From contig JAJRSW010000011.1 of NCBI GenBank assembly GCA_024278595.1, positions 1 to 64,000 of the forward strand: DNA of 64,000 nucleotides. The letters are read 5' to 3'. Shown here piece after piece: positions 1 to 10,068 of this stretch. The stretch comes from Fidelibacterota bacterium (GTDB taxonomy: Bacteria; Fidelibacterota; UBA8477; JABMPR01). The notes beneath the pieces were generated by a model. That model was not told the origin of the DNA and did not search any database. It saw only the letters and a program-made list of their open reading frames with translations. A program made the position numbers and the translations under genes. Position 1 is the first letter of the stretch; every line of letters starts with the position of its first letter.

Positions 1-304
1 CCGAATCTGTTTCCACATCCAGCTTGATCTCTTCGACCTGCAGCACCTGGACATTTTCCGGGGGCACTCGACGATTCAGAAGGGTTAGCATCTGCTCCGA
101 AAGATCCGCTGCAATCACCATACCTGCCTCCCCCATGGCCATGGCCGCTGGAAAAGTGAAGAAGCCATTGCCACAGCCCAGATCCAATATTGTGCTTCCC
201 GGTGGGGACCCCAGTCGCTGGAGCAGCACCTCGGGTTTTATTTCTTGATAACGTTCGGCTGCGATCAATTTACCAGCCCGTTCGGGATTAAATTTATGTG
301 ACAT
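1..304 (-). CDS. Class I SAM-dependent methyltransferase, N-terminal part (runs off window edge)
   Basis: Reverse complement reads MSHKFNPERAGKLIAAERYQEIKPEVLLQRLGSPPGSTILDLGCGNGFFTFPAAMAMGEAGMVIAADLSEQML...; motif I ILDLGCGNG. Supplied + strand ORF 24..248 is antisense. Confidence 0.85.
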   Translation of the reverse strand, partial: MSHKFNPERAGKLIAAERYQEIKPEVLLQRLGSPPGSTILDLGCGNGFFTFPAAMAMGEAGMVIAADLSEQMLTLLNRRVPPENVQVLQVEEIKLDVETDS

Positions 305-1133
305 CTGTTGCTCCTGACTCAAAGAGTTGTTGAAGATCTTTTTGTAAGATCTGGCTATATTTATAGTGCGCTTCGAAACCCTCCCAGGTTACCGGAAGAA
401 CACCAACACCGGTGCTTGAAATAAAAGCTTCATCCATTGTATTGACATCATCCTTAAGAATCAAACTCTCTCGCACCTGCAGTCCACGCCGCCGGGCCAG
501 TTCCATGATGGTATCCCGAATGACGCCTGGCAATACGCCTAATTCAACCGCAGGTGTTAACAGCTCATCATCCTTAACAAAAAAGATGTTTCTGATAGCG
601 CATTATGTGACATAGCCGTTGCGGTTAACAAAAACCGGTTCATAGGCACCTGCATTTTGAGCATCCTTCTTCGCCAGCATGTTGCCCAGATAATTACCGG
701 ACTTGATCGCCGGGTGAAAGCGCAGGATAGGGTAGTTTTTTTCCTCAACAAAAATAACACGCACTGGCCACTCTGGTGGCTGGCTGATATTCCGTCCTGA
801 AAGATAGACGGCTGGTTCTGCTTTGGAGTTCCAGGGCGAACCGGTACTGACACCCCGGGTGATCATGATGCGAACCAGGGCATTGTCCACCCTATTTTTT
901 CTGATGAAGGTCTCTAATAAAGAGGGTAGGCTGTTCAATATTGACTGGGCTCCCATACGGATCGTATGCATTCCGCTGCGCATACGTTCCAGATGTTTTT
1001 CCAGCCGGAAGGGCTGGGCTTGGTTGATCCGAATTGTCTCGAACAGGCTATCACCATAGAGAAAGCCCTGGTCATTAAAGGGAATAACAGCCTGATCTGC
1101 CTCAACCCAGGACCCATTCGCGTAGATCAACAT
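294..1133 (-). pseudogene. Class IV (BCAT-fold) aminotransferase / aminodeoxychorismate lyase-like, interrupted by one in-frame TAA at 603-605
   Basis: ORFs 603..1133 and 294..533 are in the same frame and together give a full class IV protein: ...KSGNYLGNMLAKKDAQNAGAYEPVFVNRNGYVT*CAIRNIFFVKDDELLTPAVELGVLPGVIRDTIMELARRRG... Confidence 0.8.
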
Positions 1134-1290
1134 ATCGCACTCAATTTCATGCCTCTAGAATAGCATGATTTAGGCTTGTCACAAAAGAGAATGATGGGGG
1201 GGAACTAAGAATGCATCAGGCGGACGGCTGCCCTGGCAGAGACTCATTAAGCTGGTTGCAAACTGCCTGAATTATCAGCTGGAAACAACA

Positions 1291-1308
1291 AAGGGCCCGA
1301 AGGCCCTT
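1291..1308 (-). terminator. Hairpin AAGGGCC-TTCG-GGCCCTT downstream of the 1338-2036 gene
   Basis: Perfect 7-bp stem with UUCG-type loop on the minus strand, then TGTTGTTT; lies just past the stop at 1338. Confidence 0.65.
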
Positions 1309-1337
1309 CATTGTATGACACCCACTTTGGGGGTCTG

Positions 1338-2036
1338 TTACTTGCGGACAACCCGTGCATTAATGATATCTCCCAGGACTTCGCCACCGCCTGAAAGCAC
1401 CACTGTTACATTAGGTTCGTCGCCCTTAACTTCAATATATCCATTTATTTTTGAGCCGGAATCCACCGTAATGACCAACTCTTTGTACTCTTTCCAGGGG
1501 CGTTTTTGGGAATGTCGATCAACAATAATATTGCCCTTAACCACACTTTCATTCAGCAGATCAATATCTCCGTTAACGGTTTGGATATTGCCACCTATGG
1601 TAGTTTGTTCAGCTATCATGTCACCATTAACCGTTTCCATATCACCAACGATCCGGGCAAATATATTACTCTTAATGGAGCCATTAACAGTACTGACATC
1701 ACCAGCGACCTGAACTTCGCTTCCCAGATGGATCGAGCCATTAACGCAAGAGACCTCTGCGACATTTGAGTTCCGATCCAGATGGATGCTGCCATTTACG
1801 CAGGAAACCTCTCCCACCTGGGAATTTTCCCCGATGGTGATCTTACCATTTACCGTAGAACAGTCACCATCAACAACAACCTTATTACCCACTGTGATCG
1901 ATCCATTTACCGTACGCAAACCATTCGTTCGATGCTCGCCATCACTGACAAAAATACTTTTATTGATCCCTGTATCTGAAGAGACACCACATGCTAAAAC
2001 CATAAAAGCCATAACGGCTAATAATGAATATTTCAT
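1338..2036 (-). CDS. Lipoprotein with ~18-20 aa VNG repeats (predicted right-handed parallel beta-solenoid)
   Basis: Start chosen at MKYSLLAVMAFMVLACG (lipobox), not the longer ORF start; at least six TVNGxI repeats. Confidence 0.75.
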   Translation of the reverse strand: MKYSLLAVMAFMVLACGVSSDTGINKSIFVSDGEHRTNGLRTVNGSITVGNKVVVDGDCSTVNGKITIGENSQVGEVSCVNGSIHLDRNSNVAEVSCVNGSIHLGSEVQVAGDVSTVNGSIKSNIFARIVGDMETVNGDMIAEQTTIGGNIQTVNGDIDLLNESVVKGNIIVDRHSQKRPWKEYKELVITVDSGSKINGYIEVKGDEPNVTVVLSGGGEVLGDIINARVVRK

Positions 2037-2245
2037 ACTTTTTAATTCCTTGATCACTGATATTCCATTAATCATGCTCAGTCTGCTCACACAAGTGCTG
2101 TGCCAGACCCGATGAATAGGTTTGCAAATATCTGTTAGTATTGTATATATCACTTGCTTTTAACTGTTCTAACTCACCTTGAATTCTAGGCAGGATCATC
2201 ATATTGATATGTTGACATATCAGCATGATATGGTTGGGAGCGGGT

Positions 2246-3136
2246 TTATTTGACTTGAGGAATAGATTCAAAGAGATCAGGTACAACTTCATGATCCAAC
2301 AAAGCAGCCATGGTCAAAGGTGCGGCGCTTTGCAGATAGTCCTGTATGGAGTTGACCTCCACCTGCGGGATATGATAACGGCTGATAAACCTAATTCCCA
2401 GCTCCCTTACCGGATCACTATCCTGGCTAAGGAAATCCTGTAAAAGTTGTTGAACCAGGAGCTCATTGGGATTCAATATCCTGGCCTCGATTCCTCGCTC
2501 GTTAAAACACTCATGGAACACCTGGGATTGATAACCATAGTGGGTACACCCCAGAAAAACATAAACTGAATCAGGTTGATACCCAATCTGCTCTAATGCT
2601 TCCGTCATATAAGTATTTAAAAGCTGCTTGCAATCCGCGCCACTTGAATCATTTGAAATAGCATGAGCCAGACCGGGACAGGCTTGAGAAACAATGCTTG
2701 ATGAGAGGGCTTTGATCGATCTGGGATAAGTGTCTGCCTCCACTGTGGTCTCTGTGGCAAAGATGATCAACTTGTGATCCGGCTTATGCTTAAGGGCCGT
2801 ATTGCACAGGGTCACTCCAGCCCCAACAATACCCCGGACCTTTACCAGATCGTGGCTGGCAAATTCAGTGTCACCATAGATCACACTCAAGGTATTGCAG
2901 GCGATGGCTATCTCATCAGGAGCATAGCGTGCATAGGATGCGAACAGAAAACGGTCAAACAGGGCCATCCGCTCTTGCTGGGTTTTAAGCGAGTTGTAAC
3001 CGATCCGGTCATCTGGAGTAGCATTGATATACAGTAATTCGATTTCAGTGCCTGTTGCGCGGGTAACAAGTTCCTGCTCCAGCCCGGCACAGACTGATAA
3101 GCCTCCCAAACCCGAATCTGTGATCATCATTCGCAC
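2246..3136 (-). CDS. Aspartate/glutamate racemase family protein (MurI-like)
   Basis: DSGLGGLSV, ACNTLSV and GCTHYGYQ motifs with both catalytic Cys contexts. Confidence 0.8.
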   Translation of the reverse strand: MRMMITDSGLGGLSVCAGLEQELVTRATGTEIELLYINATPDDRIGYNSLKTQQERMALFDRFLFASYARYAPDEIAIACNTLSVIYGDTEFASHDLVKVRGIVGAGVTLCNTALKHKPDHKLIIFATETTVEADTYPRSIKALSSSIVSQACPGLAHAISNDSSGADCKQLLNTYMTEALEQIGYQPDSVYVFLGCTHYGYQSQVFHECFNERGIEARILNPNELLVQQLLQDFLSQDSDPVRELGIRFISRYHIPQVEVNSIQDYLQSAAPLTMAALLDHEVVPDLFESIPQVK

Positions 3137-3142
3137 TGCTGG

Positions 3143-3346
3143 TCATCCCTGGTCATACGTGCCTGTTAATAGATCCTGTAGAACAGGCAGGTGAGTCATT
3201 CTCAATTGCAGGAGCTCCATTGCCGGGATCTCATCGGTGATAATGGAAATTTGCTGTTCAGCGCACCATGACCAAAGTTTCCGGTGGCGCGCTAAGCGGC
3301 TCAATGACTTGCAGGTCAACACCCAGCCTGCTTTTTCCGAATACAC
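3143..3346 (-). CDS. Short hypothetical protein (GTG start)
   Basis: Open frame directly upstream of the racemase gene; no recognisable family. Confidence 0.3.
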   Translation of the reverse strand: MYSEKAGWVLTCKSLSRLARHRKLWSWCAEQQISIITDEIPAMELLQLRMTHLPVLQDLLTGTYDQG

Positions 3347-3412
3347 AAGAATGGTGGTGCAGTGCTCCTGTCTCAGAGAGTGAAAATGTCATTTATGAAC
3401 TACTGAAAATGA

Positions 3413-5599
3413 TCAAGCTTGGTTAGCAACCGCTTCAGTTGATCTATCCGGGGTAGCTTCCAGACTTTCGCAGGGTAGCAGAAAATAGAAGATACTACCG
3501 CCTGCATCGCCATCTCGGTAACCCACCTCGCCGCCATGCTCTTCGATGATCATGCGGGATACAGCCAGACCTAAACCGGTTCCAATACTGGCCTTGGATT
3601 TTCCTGATTCAAACTGGGCATACTTGTCAAATATAATCGACTGTTGATCTGCTTCAATCCCAGGACCATTATCTGTCACGCTAAAATAGAGATATGAAAG
3701 ATCCTGCTTTTGATGTTCATACATATGCACTTCGATGCTGGATCCCTCCGGAGTATGCTGGATGGCATTGCTGATAAAATTAGTGATGACCTGTTCAATT
3801 TTTCGACCATCACAGTAGCACCAGGGTAAACCATCAGCTATATCCTGATCGATTGCCGTATCCCGCTGACTGGCTACTGGCTGCAGCATCTGTATCGAGG
3901 ATGAAATGATCGGCTTTAAGGCAGTCTTGGATTTGCTTAAGATCATCTTGCCTGCTTCAAATTTTGAGAGATCCAGCATTTCATTTACCAGTTGGAGCAT
4001 TTTCTGGCTGGTTTCGCGAATGGTGATGGCGATCTCGCGAATACGATCGAAGGGTTTTTCACCCATTTTTAATAGTTCTGCAAAGCCAAAAACAGATGTG
4101 AGAGGACTGCGGAGATCATGCACCAGCATGGCAATAAAATCTGCTTTTATCCGGAGGATCTGCTCCATTTTCTCCTGTTCAGTATTGCGTAACAAGCGGT
4201 TTCGATAAAAGATAAAGGTTATCACCACCAGCATAAGCACGATTGAAAACGCCAGGACGATCCACATATCGGTGAATTGCTGTTTGAATTCCAATTCCTT
4301 GATCAAGGCCTCGGCCCTGAGATCATCCAATTCACTTTCACGCTTGTCGAGCTCATACCGAACTTCCAACTCGGCAGTTCTGCGGTTACTCTGCTGACGA
4401 TTCAATTCATCTCTGGTCGTTAACAGGGCTTTTTGATATAACAGTGCTTTATCCAATTGACCAAACTGCGAGTAGGTCTCTGTAAGCAGCAGATTTGCCC
4501 GTTGGATGGTAAGTAGATCGTTTACAGTTTGAGCAATAGTTAAACCTGAGACCATGGCTTTGACAGCCCTGTTCTGGTAGCCATTCTGGGCGAATAATTC
4601 GCCTATTTGCAGCCAGATTTCAGCCGAAATGGAAATTTCACCCGCCTGTTCAGCCAGTTTCTGTCCTTCTTGATAATACTTGAGTGCTTCGGGGGTATCA
4701 CCGGCCTCTTGAAAGATCCTGCCCATATCGCTTAAGGCCAGAGCAATCTCACCTTGCCCACCATATCTGCGCTTCAACTCCAACGCATCAAGAAAATACT
4801 TCTGCGCTGTGTTAAGTTGAAATTGATGATAGTACAATTCACCCAAACTGGTGTAAAGTTCAGCCAGTAATTGTGATGACGAATGCTCATCAGCCAGTAG
4901 GACAGCACGCTCCAAATGATCTTTTGCTTCATCAAACCTGCGCAAGGTCATGAGCGTTTGAGCAAGCTGATTTTCGGCGGTTAGAATACCCACATAGTTG
5001 TTAATTTTTTTATTGATCGCCAAGGCCCTTTCAAAAAAGCGCCGCGCTTTTTCTGACTGTCCCCAATGGGTAAATATTTCACCGATGGCCAATACCGTTT
5101 TGGCTACTTCCGCATCTGATTCAATATCCTCAAATATCATGAGGGATCTCAGAAAATAGTCCAGGCTCTGATCGCTTTGGTTCAAGTAACTATAAGTCGT
5201 TCCAATTGTCCTCAAGGTGGTAGCGATACCGCCCACATCTGATATCAATTCGAATTCACTGAGCGCCAAAGTTGCATGGTCCAGCGCGTTTCGATAGTCC
5301 TGGATATGGTTATAGTAACGCGTCAGGTTAATGTGGGCACCGGCCATCCCATATTTATCATGAAGGGATGTAGAAAGATCCAGTGCCAGATTTGCATAGC
5401 GCTGACTTTTATCCCACTCGGTACCAGCGTGAGCTTTTGACAACCGATTAAGCAGGTCAACCGTCTCACCTTCAGTGGTGCTGCGCAGGCGTTGCTTTAA
5501 AGATTCAACATCTTCAGCCTGTTGTGGAAAAACCCCTGATATCCCCAGCAAGATCAAACTTAACACGATTATCGATCTAAACCGCCCTGTAAGGTTCAT
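3413..5599 (-). CDS. TPR-repeat sensor histidine kinase
   Basis: Signal peptide, multiple TPRs, TM segment, H-box MLVHDLRSPLTSVFGFAELL, ATPase motifs VITNFISNAIQHTPEG, VTDNGPGI, GTGLGLAVSRMIIEEHGG. Confidence 0.92.
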   Translation of the reverse strand: MNLTGRFRSIIVLSLILLGISGVFPQQAEDVESLKQRLRSTTEGETVDLLNRLSKAHAGTEWDKSQRYANLALDLSTSLHDKYGMAGAHINLTRYYNHIQDYRNALDHATLALSEFELISDVGGIATTLRTIGTTYSYLNQSDQSLDYFLRSLMIFEDIESDAEVAKTVLAIGEIFTHWGQSEKARRFFERALAINKKINNYVGILTAENQLAQTLMTLRRFDEAKDHLERAVLLADEHSSSQLLAELYTSLGELYYHQFQLNTAQKYFLDALELKRRYGGQGEIALALSDMGRIFQEAGDTPEALKYYQEGQKLAEQAGEISISAEIWLQIGELFAQNGYQNRAVKAMVSGLTIAQTVNDLLTIQRANLLLTETYSQFGQLDKALLYQKALLTTRDELNRQQSNRRTAELEVRYELDKRESELDDLRAEALIKELEFKQQFTDMWIVLAFSIVLMLVVITFIFYRNRLLRNTEQEKMEQILRIKADFIAMLVHDLRSPLTSVFGFAELLKMGEKPFDRIREIAITIRETSQKMLQLVNEMLDLSKFEAGKMILSKSKTALKPIISSSIQMLQPVASQRDTAIDQDIADGLPWCYCDGRKIEQVITNFISNAIQHTPEGSSIEVHMYEHQKQDLSYLYFSVTDNGPGIEADQQSIIFDKYAQFESGKSKASIGTGLGLAVSRMIIEEHGGEVGYRDGDAGGSIFYFLLPCESLEATPDRSTEAVANQA

Positions 5600-5944
5600 G
5601 AATTATCCACCATATTTTAGCTTAGGTTTTATCAAGCCTAACGCATGTTTTGTCTCGACTGGAACAGCTTCAATCTAGATAAATTATTAGTGAGCATCGA
5701 ATTGTAGCTATTATTTTATTTTCGCCTCCGAGACAGTCTAAAATGTAACTCAAAAAGAGACCCTTGCCAGTAAATACCAACTGTTTATAATGGCTCAATC
5801 CAGTTGGGACTCCTCCTGATGAAGGCGGGAAAATAATCGGAGATCAACATCCGGGACGAGCCATTAATGATTCATGCAGCTTGGATCACGAACCTCCGCA
5901 GTCAGATCAATACATTTTAAGGATAACATCCCGTAAACCAGCAA

Positions 5945-6817
5945 TTGATTTGGAAACAATTGACCCATGTATATATTTATGTACTTATGCTAAAAATCAT
6001 TTACTTAATGCTCTTTTGGACGTTCAGCTTGTGTGCGCAGGGAATTGTCGCGGAGATTAAACTGGAAACGAAAAACCTGGATGATATCCAGCGACAGGCC
6101 GTGGCACAACTGGCTGAAGATATTGATTATTATATTGAGAACACACAGTGGACCTTTGATGAGCTGCCGACTGATTTCACCATTCAAGCCACCATTTATT
6201 TAGACACCTATACTGAATCCGGTTACCAGAAGATATATACTGGAAAGGCTTTCTGGGGGAATGGTGATGATCAAAAATATTTTGACAAGAGTTGGCAGTT
6301 TGCCTTTAATCAAGGTGATGCCCTGATTCACTCCAGGTCCTTTCATGCCCTATCCTCTTTTCTGGATTACTGGGTGTTGACCATTTTAGGTAGTGATCTG
6401 GATACCTGGAATCAATTTGGTGGGAGTCAGCTTTACACAGAAGCCCGCCAGGTTGCCCGTAATGGGATTAGCGACTCGTTTTCCCTGGGCTGGAAAGAAC
6501 GGCTTGAAGACATTGAAAAATTAAGTCGAAACCAGGATTTCCGGAAAATGAAATTCGCCTATTATGAAGCCATCGACCAATGGGATAACGGCCAGAAGAA
6601 AGCTGCCATCAAAACACTTGATGATTTTATCAGCAACTTAGAGGCCAGTATAAAACGCCAGGATTCCCGGATATTCACTCAGAATTTCCTCAACGCAAAA
6701 TATCAGGAACTAGGTGATTTTATCTGGGAAGTGGGTGATCTCGGCCTGCTCCAGCGTTTGATGAGGGTGGATGAAGACCACCGCGATCATTATAATGATA
6801 TTCTGGCTGACTGGTAG
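5945..6817 (+). CDS. DUF4835 / PorD-like protein (T9SS-associated family)
   Basis: Signal peptide then AEIKLETKNL...IENTQWT...FNQGDALIHSRSFHALSSFLDYWVLTILGSDLDTWNQFGGSQLYTEARQVARNG, resembling the DUF4835 family. Confidence 0.7.
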   Translation: MIWKQLTHVYIYVLMLKIIYLMLFWTFSLCAQGIVAEIKLETKNLDDIQRQAVAQLAEDIDYYIENTQWTFDELPTDFTIQATIYLDTYTESGYQKIYTGKAFWGNGDDQKYFDKSWQFAFNQGDALIHSRSFHALSSFLDYWVLTILGSDLDTWNQFGGSQLYTEARQVARNGISDSFSLGWKERLEDIEKLSRNQDFRKMKFAYYEAIDQWDNGQKKAAIKTLDDFISNLEASIKRQDSRIFTQNFLNAKYQELGDFIWEVGDLGLLQRLMRVDEDHRDHYNDILADW

Positions 6818-6857
6818 GGGTGCTGATCCGCTCAATATCACCGCCTAAGCTCAAGCA

Positions 6858-7370
6858 ATGTTCATACTCACAACCCCCCGATTAACGCTGCGCCAGATCG
6901 TTCTTCACGATGCAGAATTCATGCTCAGGCTATTACGGTCACCCGGCTGGTTAAACCATATTGGTGATCGTAATGTTCATTCTATTGCTGATGCTGAATC
7001 ATACTTGAGCACGAAAGTGATCCCCAATTACGAAAAATTCGGCTTTGGGTTTTACCTGATGGAAACTCGGGACAAAGGTACGCAGGTGGGAATTTGTGGC
7101 CTGGTACAACGCACAGGACTAGTGGATGCTGATATTGGATATGCCCTGCTTCCGGAGTATGAGGGTCTGGGATATGCCCTCGAAGCAGCCCGGGCAACCC
7201 TGGAATATGGCTATCAAGTTCACCAACTTGAACGGATCGTGGCTATCACTAGCGAAAACAACCAGCGTTCAACTTCTCTCCTGAAGAAATTGGGAATGAA
7301 CTATGAAAAAATGATTAAGTTGCCCGACGATGAGGAATCGTTAATGCTGTTTAGTCATGAAATAAAATAG
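6858..7370 (+). CDS. GNAT N-acetyltransferase (RimJ/RimL-like)
   Basis: LTTPRLTLRQIVLHDAEFMLRLL...DIGYALLPEYEGLGYALEAARATLEYG...NQRSTSLLKKLGM. Confidence 0.88.
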   Translation: MFILTTPRLTLRQIVLHDAEFMLRLLRSPGWLNHIGDRNVHSIADAESYLSTKVIPNYEKFGFGFYLMETRDKGTQVGICGLVQRTGLVDADIGYALLPEYEGLGYALEAARATLEYGYQVHQLERIVAITSENNQRSTSLLKKLGMNYEKMIKLPDDEESLMLFSHEIK

Positions 7371-7383
7371 CCTAAGGGTCACC

Positions 7384-8229
7384 ATGAAAATTATCAGTCA
7401 AATACTGCTTCTAAGTTTATTATTTAATATCTTGAGCTGTAATGAGGTTCAAACCGATGACGCATGGGTGGCTGGCCTGCCCCAACCCTGGCAACTCACC
7501 CAGGCACAAATGGATGAAATGTTACCTCGCTTTCAGCACCGTTTCCCCGATTTTCAAACGCGGCTGAAATATTTTGCCCTCTGGCGAGTGGGGACACCTT
7601 ATGAGATCTTTAAACTTGGCGAGGGCGTGGAACCCGATCCTGATCCGATTATTCGCTATGATGTGTCGGATTGCACCGGTCATAATCTCACATCCCTGGC
7701 TGCGGCAAAAAGCAATAACTGGGCTGAAGCCTTGGCAAATATGATAGCTATTCATTACAAAGCCGATTCAACGGGAACCAAGGAGCCCAGTTATAATTCA
7801 CGTTGGCATTATACCGTTGATCGTATCACAAAAAATCCATACACCGTAGATATTACTCAGACTTTATTACCCCTCTCCGATCTGGATTCCGTCAATATCA
7901 CACTCAATCGAAAAGCTGATGGCGAAGAATTCCTGGATCTGAACTGGCAGCGGAACATGACGGCTTATTTCATTCCCAACGATCAGATCACAGCAGATCT
8001 TTTGGCCAAATTACCGGCCCTCGTGGGTGTCACTTTTGTGAAACCAAAGTATTTTAAAATGGGCATTGTCATGGGGCACGAAGGGATGATCATTGACGGT
8101 AAATATCTGGTCCACGCTTCTCAGAGTGCTGGTGAAACGGTCAAACTGGATTTTCTCAAATATTATTTCCCTGAAGACGGTGCTTTTTTTGGCGGAATCA
8201 TGATCTTTGAATTCAGGGAAAATGCTTAG
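7384..8229 (+). CDS. Exported lipoprotein, DUF1460 (amidase-like, NlpC/P60-type fold) candidate
   Basis: Lipobox LFNILSC; DCTGHNLTSLAAA, YNSRWHYTVDRI and MIIDGKYLVHASQSAGETVKLDFLKYY arranged as in DUF1460 proteins. Confidence 0.55.
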   Translation: MKIISQILLLSLLFNILSCNEVQTDDAWVAGLPQPWQLTQAQMDEMLPRFQHRFPDFQTRLKYFALWRVGTPYEIFKLGEGVEPDPDPIIRYDVSDCTGHNLTSLAAAKSNNWAEALANMIAIHYKADSTGTKEPSYNSRWHYTVDRITKNPYTVDITQTLLPLSDLDSVNITLNRKADGEEFLDLNWQRNMTAYFIPNDQITADLLAKLPALVGVTFVKPKYFKMGIVMGHEGMIIDGKYLVHASQSAGETVKLDFLKYYFPEDGAFFGGIMIFEFRENA

Positions 8230-8376
8230 CCTGTCAGCTCACAGAATACCAGGAGCTTGGTCTTCCTGAACAGAGTGAAGGATCTCCTTTTGAGGGTAAA
8301 TAATTATCTGGTGAGTGAGTTCCTGGTGGCTTTGGTTGCTCCTATCACCCAAAAAACCAAGTGAGGAGCACATATA

Positions 8377-8775
8377 ATGATCACTAAATCAATCGCCACG
8401 AATAAACACAGTCAATTACTGAATATTACCCGTCTGGTTGAAGAAGCTGTTGATGAGAGCCGTATCAGTTCGGGAGTTGCCACCATCTTCGTTTCTCACA
8501 CCACCGCTGGTATCACCATCAATGAAAATGCTGACCCAGACGTTACCCGAGACATGCTGAACCTGCTTGAGCGGATGGTTCCCTGGAGCGACCCGGACTA
8601 CCGCCATTTCGAAGGAAATACAGCCGCCCACATGAAGGCTTCCATGTTGGGAAATTCAACCCAGGTCATCATTGAAAACGGGCAACTCCAACTGGGTACC
8701 TGGCAGGGTATTTATTTTTGCGAATTTGATGGTCCCCGACAGCGAAAAGTTCTGATCAAGATATTGGGAAATTAG
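8377..8775 (+). CDS. yjbQ: YjbQ / UPF0047 family protein
   Basis: VSHTTAGITINENADPDVTRDML...GNTAAHMKASMLGNS...LQLGTWQGIYFCEFDGPRQRKV. Confidence 0.92.
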   Translation: MITKSIATNKHSQLLNITRLVEEAVDESRISSGVATIFVSHTTAGITINENADPDVTRDMLNLLERMVPWSDPDYRHFEGNTAAHMKASMLGNSTQVIIENGQLQLGTWQGIYFCEFDGPRQRKVLIKILGN

Positions 8776-8812
8776 GAAAAATCATTTCCTGGACGAGGAA
8801 CAAAACCTTGAT

Positions 8813-10003
8813 CTAAGGGATCTGGTTCTTGAAAAGAGCTTCTGAAAAACGGGCTCCTGTTTCTGGATGTTCAAGCGAGCGCATGAGTACAAAATTATAC
8901 AGCAAGGGATTGCGATTCTGAATTTCTTCCAGTGCCGGGAGGATATCACGATCCAGATACCCGAGATAACTCAGGGCCGTATTGTTGTTCAATATGCTGA
9001 CAGCCGGTAGGGGGTAATCACTACCATACAGTAAACGGGTATGTAGATCAGGTCTGGCGAGGATGACCTTCAGGGGTGCTCCGATCTGGTTCAAAAGGGT
9101 CATGGCTGAAATATCAGCATAGAGTAAGTCCTGGTAATCAGGATCATCAAAAAGCCGCATGAATAATTTGAAATTTTCCACTTTTGCCTGTTGGGGATCG
9201 TCCAGGTCAATGGATTTGCCTGAGACTGCACAGTGGGCGACAATGACCTTTACACCAGCCTGCAGCGGTCTCCTTAGCAAAAGTGGATTCCCTAAATGCT
9301 GACGCCCCTGAGAGTCAATGGCCATCTCTGTGCCAGCGTGGCTGAGCAGGACCATATCCAGGCGCTGCATGGCCTCATAGAATGGGTCACACAATTCTGA
9401 TGCGGGATCGATCCCCATGGCATTGGGAACCCATTTAACCACACGGACACCCCTGGCGGCCCATTTTTCCAACGCCATCACAGCATCTTTCCGATAAGGA
9501 TGGATGGAGACAGCCGGCAGGATCTGACCTGCATATTGCTGACTCAAATCAACAACATATTGATTGGGAATATATATTTCGGTCTCAGCCTCATCCACTT
9601 CCCCATCTTCCAGATAATGCCGGTCCAGAGCCAGGGTCAATACCTGAAAAGGGACGGGTACCCCTGCCATTTGATAACGGAGACGCACAATATACTGTTC
9701 ATCCGCTTGTGTTTTATCCTCCACACCGGCTGCATCCAAAAAGTAATTAAAGCGGGTAAACTTGAAGGGATGGATCACTGATTGCATGTCGGCATGAATT
9801 TCTATGCCACTACTGCTGTTTCCCAAACCTATAATATGTACATGGTTATCCACCAGGGTATCCCCTTTGAAAGGGGCAAAAGCATCTCGGATGAGCACTT
9901 TGGCAGCCGGGCTGAAGTCTGCAGTACCTGCTTGATCGCTTTCGACCTGACAAGCCGTCATGATCAGAGTGATTATGACGCTGTTTAAAAATATTTTGGT
10001 TGA
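8813..10003 (-). CDS. Lipoprotein-anchored amidohydrolase (amidohydrolase_2 type)
   Basis: Start set at MSTKIFLNSVIITLIMTAC because the longer ORF overlaps the mdh terminator; DNHVHIIG, VVKWVPNAMGIDP, LLSHAGTEM, HCAVSG, LYGSDYPLP. Confidence 0.75.
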   Translation of the reverse strand, partial: STKIFLNSVIITLIMTACQVESDQAGTADFSPAAKVLIRDAFAPFKGDTLVDNHVHIIGLGNSSSGIEIHADMQSVIHPFKFTRFNYFLDAAGVEDKTQADEQYIVRLRYQMAGVPVPFQVLTLALDRHYLEDGEVDEAETEIYIPNQYVVDLSQQYAGQILPAVSIHPYRKDAVMALEKWAARGVRVVKWVPNAMGIDPASELCDPFYEAMQRLDMVLLSHAGTEMAIDSQGRQHLGNPLLLRRPLQAGVKVIVAHCAVSGKSIDLDDPQQAKVENFKLFMRLFDDPDYQDLLYADISAMTLLNQIGAPLKVILARPDLHTRLLYGSDYPLPAVSILNNNTALSYLGYLDRDILPALEEIQNRNPLLYNFVLMRSLEHPETGARFSEALFKNQIP

Positions 10004-10020
10004 CATAAGATCCGAAAAAT

Positions 10021-10051
10021 ATCGGGGAGTGTCAATCTGACACTCCCCGAT
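10021..10051 (-). terminator. Rho-independent terminator of mdh
   Basis: ATCGGGGAGTGTC-AGATT-GACACTCCCCGAT perfect 13-bp stem followed by ATTTTTC on the minus strand. Confidence 0.85.
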
Positions 10052-10068
10052 CAAACTATATCTGTGAG

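Noticed and set aside
603-605. TAA recoding (alternative genetic code) to explain both split genes
   Set aside because: Many intact genes in the window end in TAA, so genome-wide TAA reassignment is not supported.
557-853. ORF 557..853 as a frameshifted version of the aminotransferase
   Set aside because: Out of the aminotransferase frame; the in-frame continuation 294..533 explains the homology, so it is a nonsense change, not a frameshift.
1786-2115. + strand ORFs opposite the VNG-repeat lipoprotein (1315..1713, 1506..1769, 1782..1979, 1786..2115)
   Set aside because: Antisense shadows of a repetitive coding region; no start signals or family resemblance.
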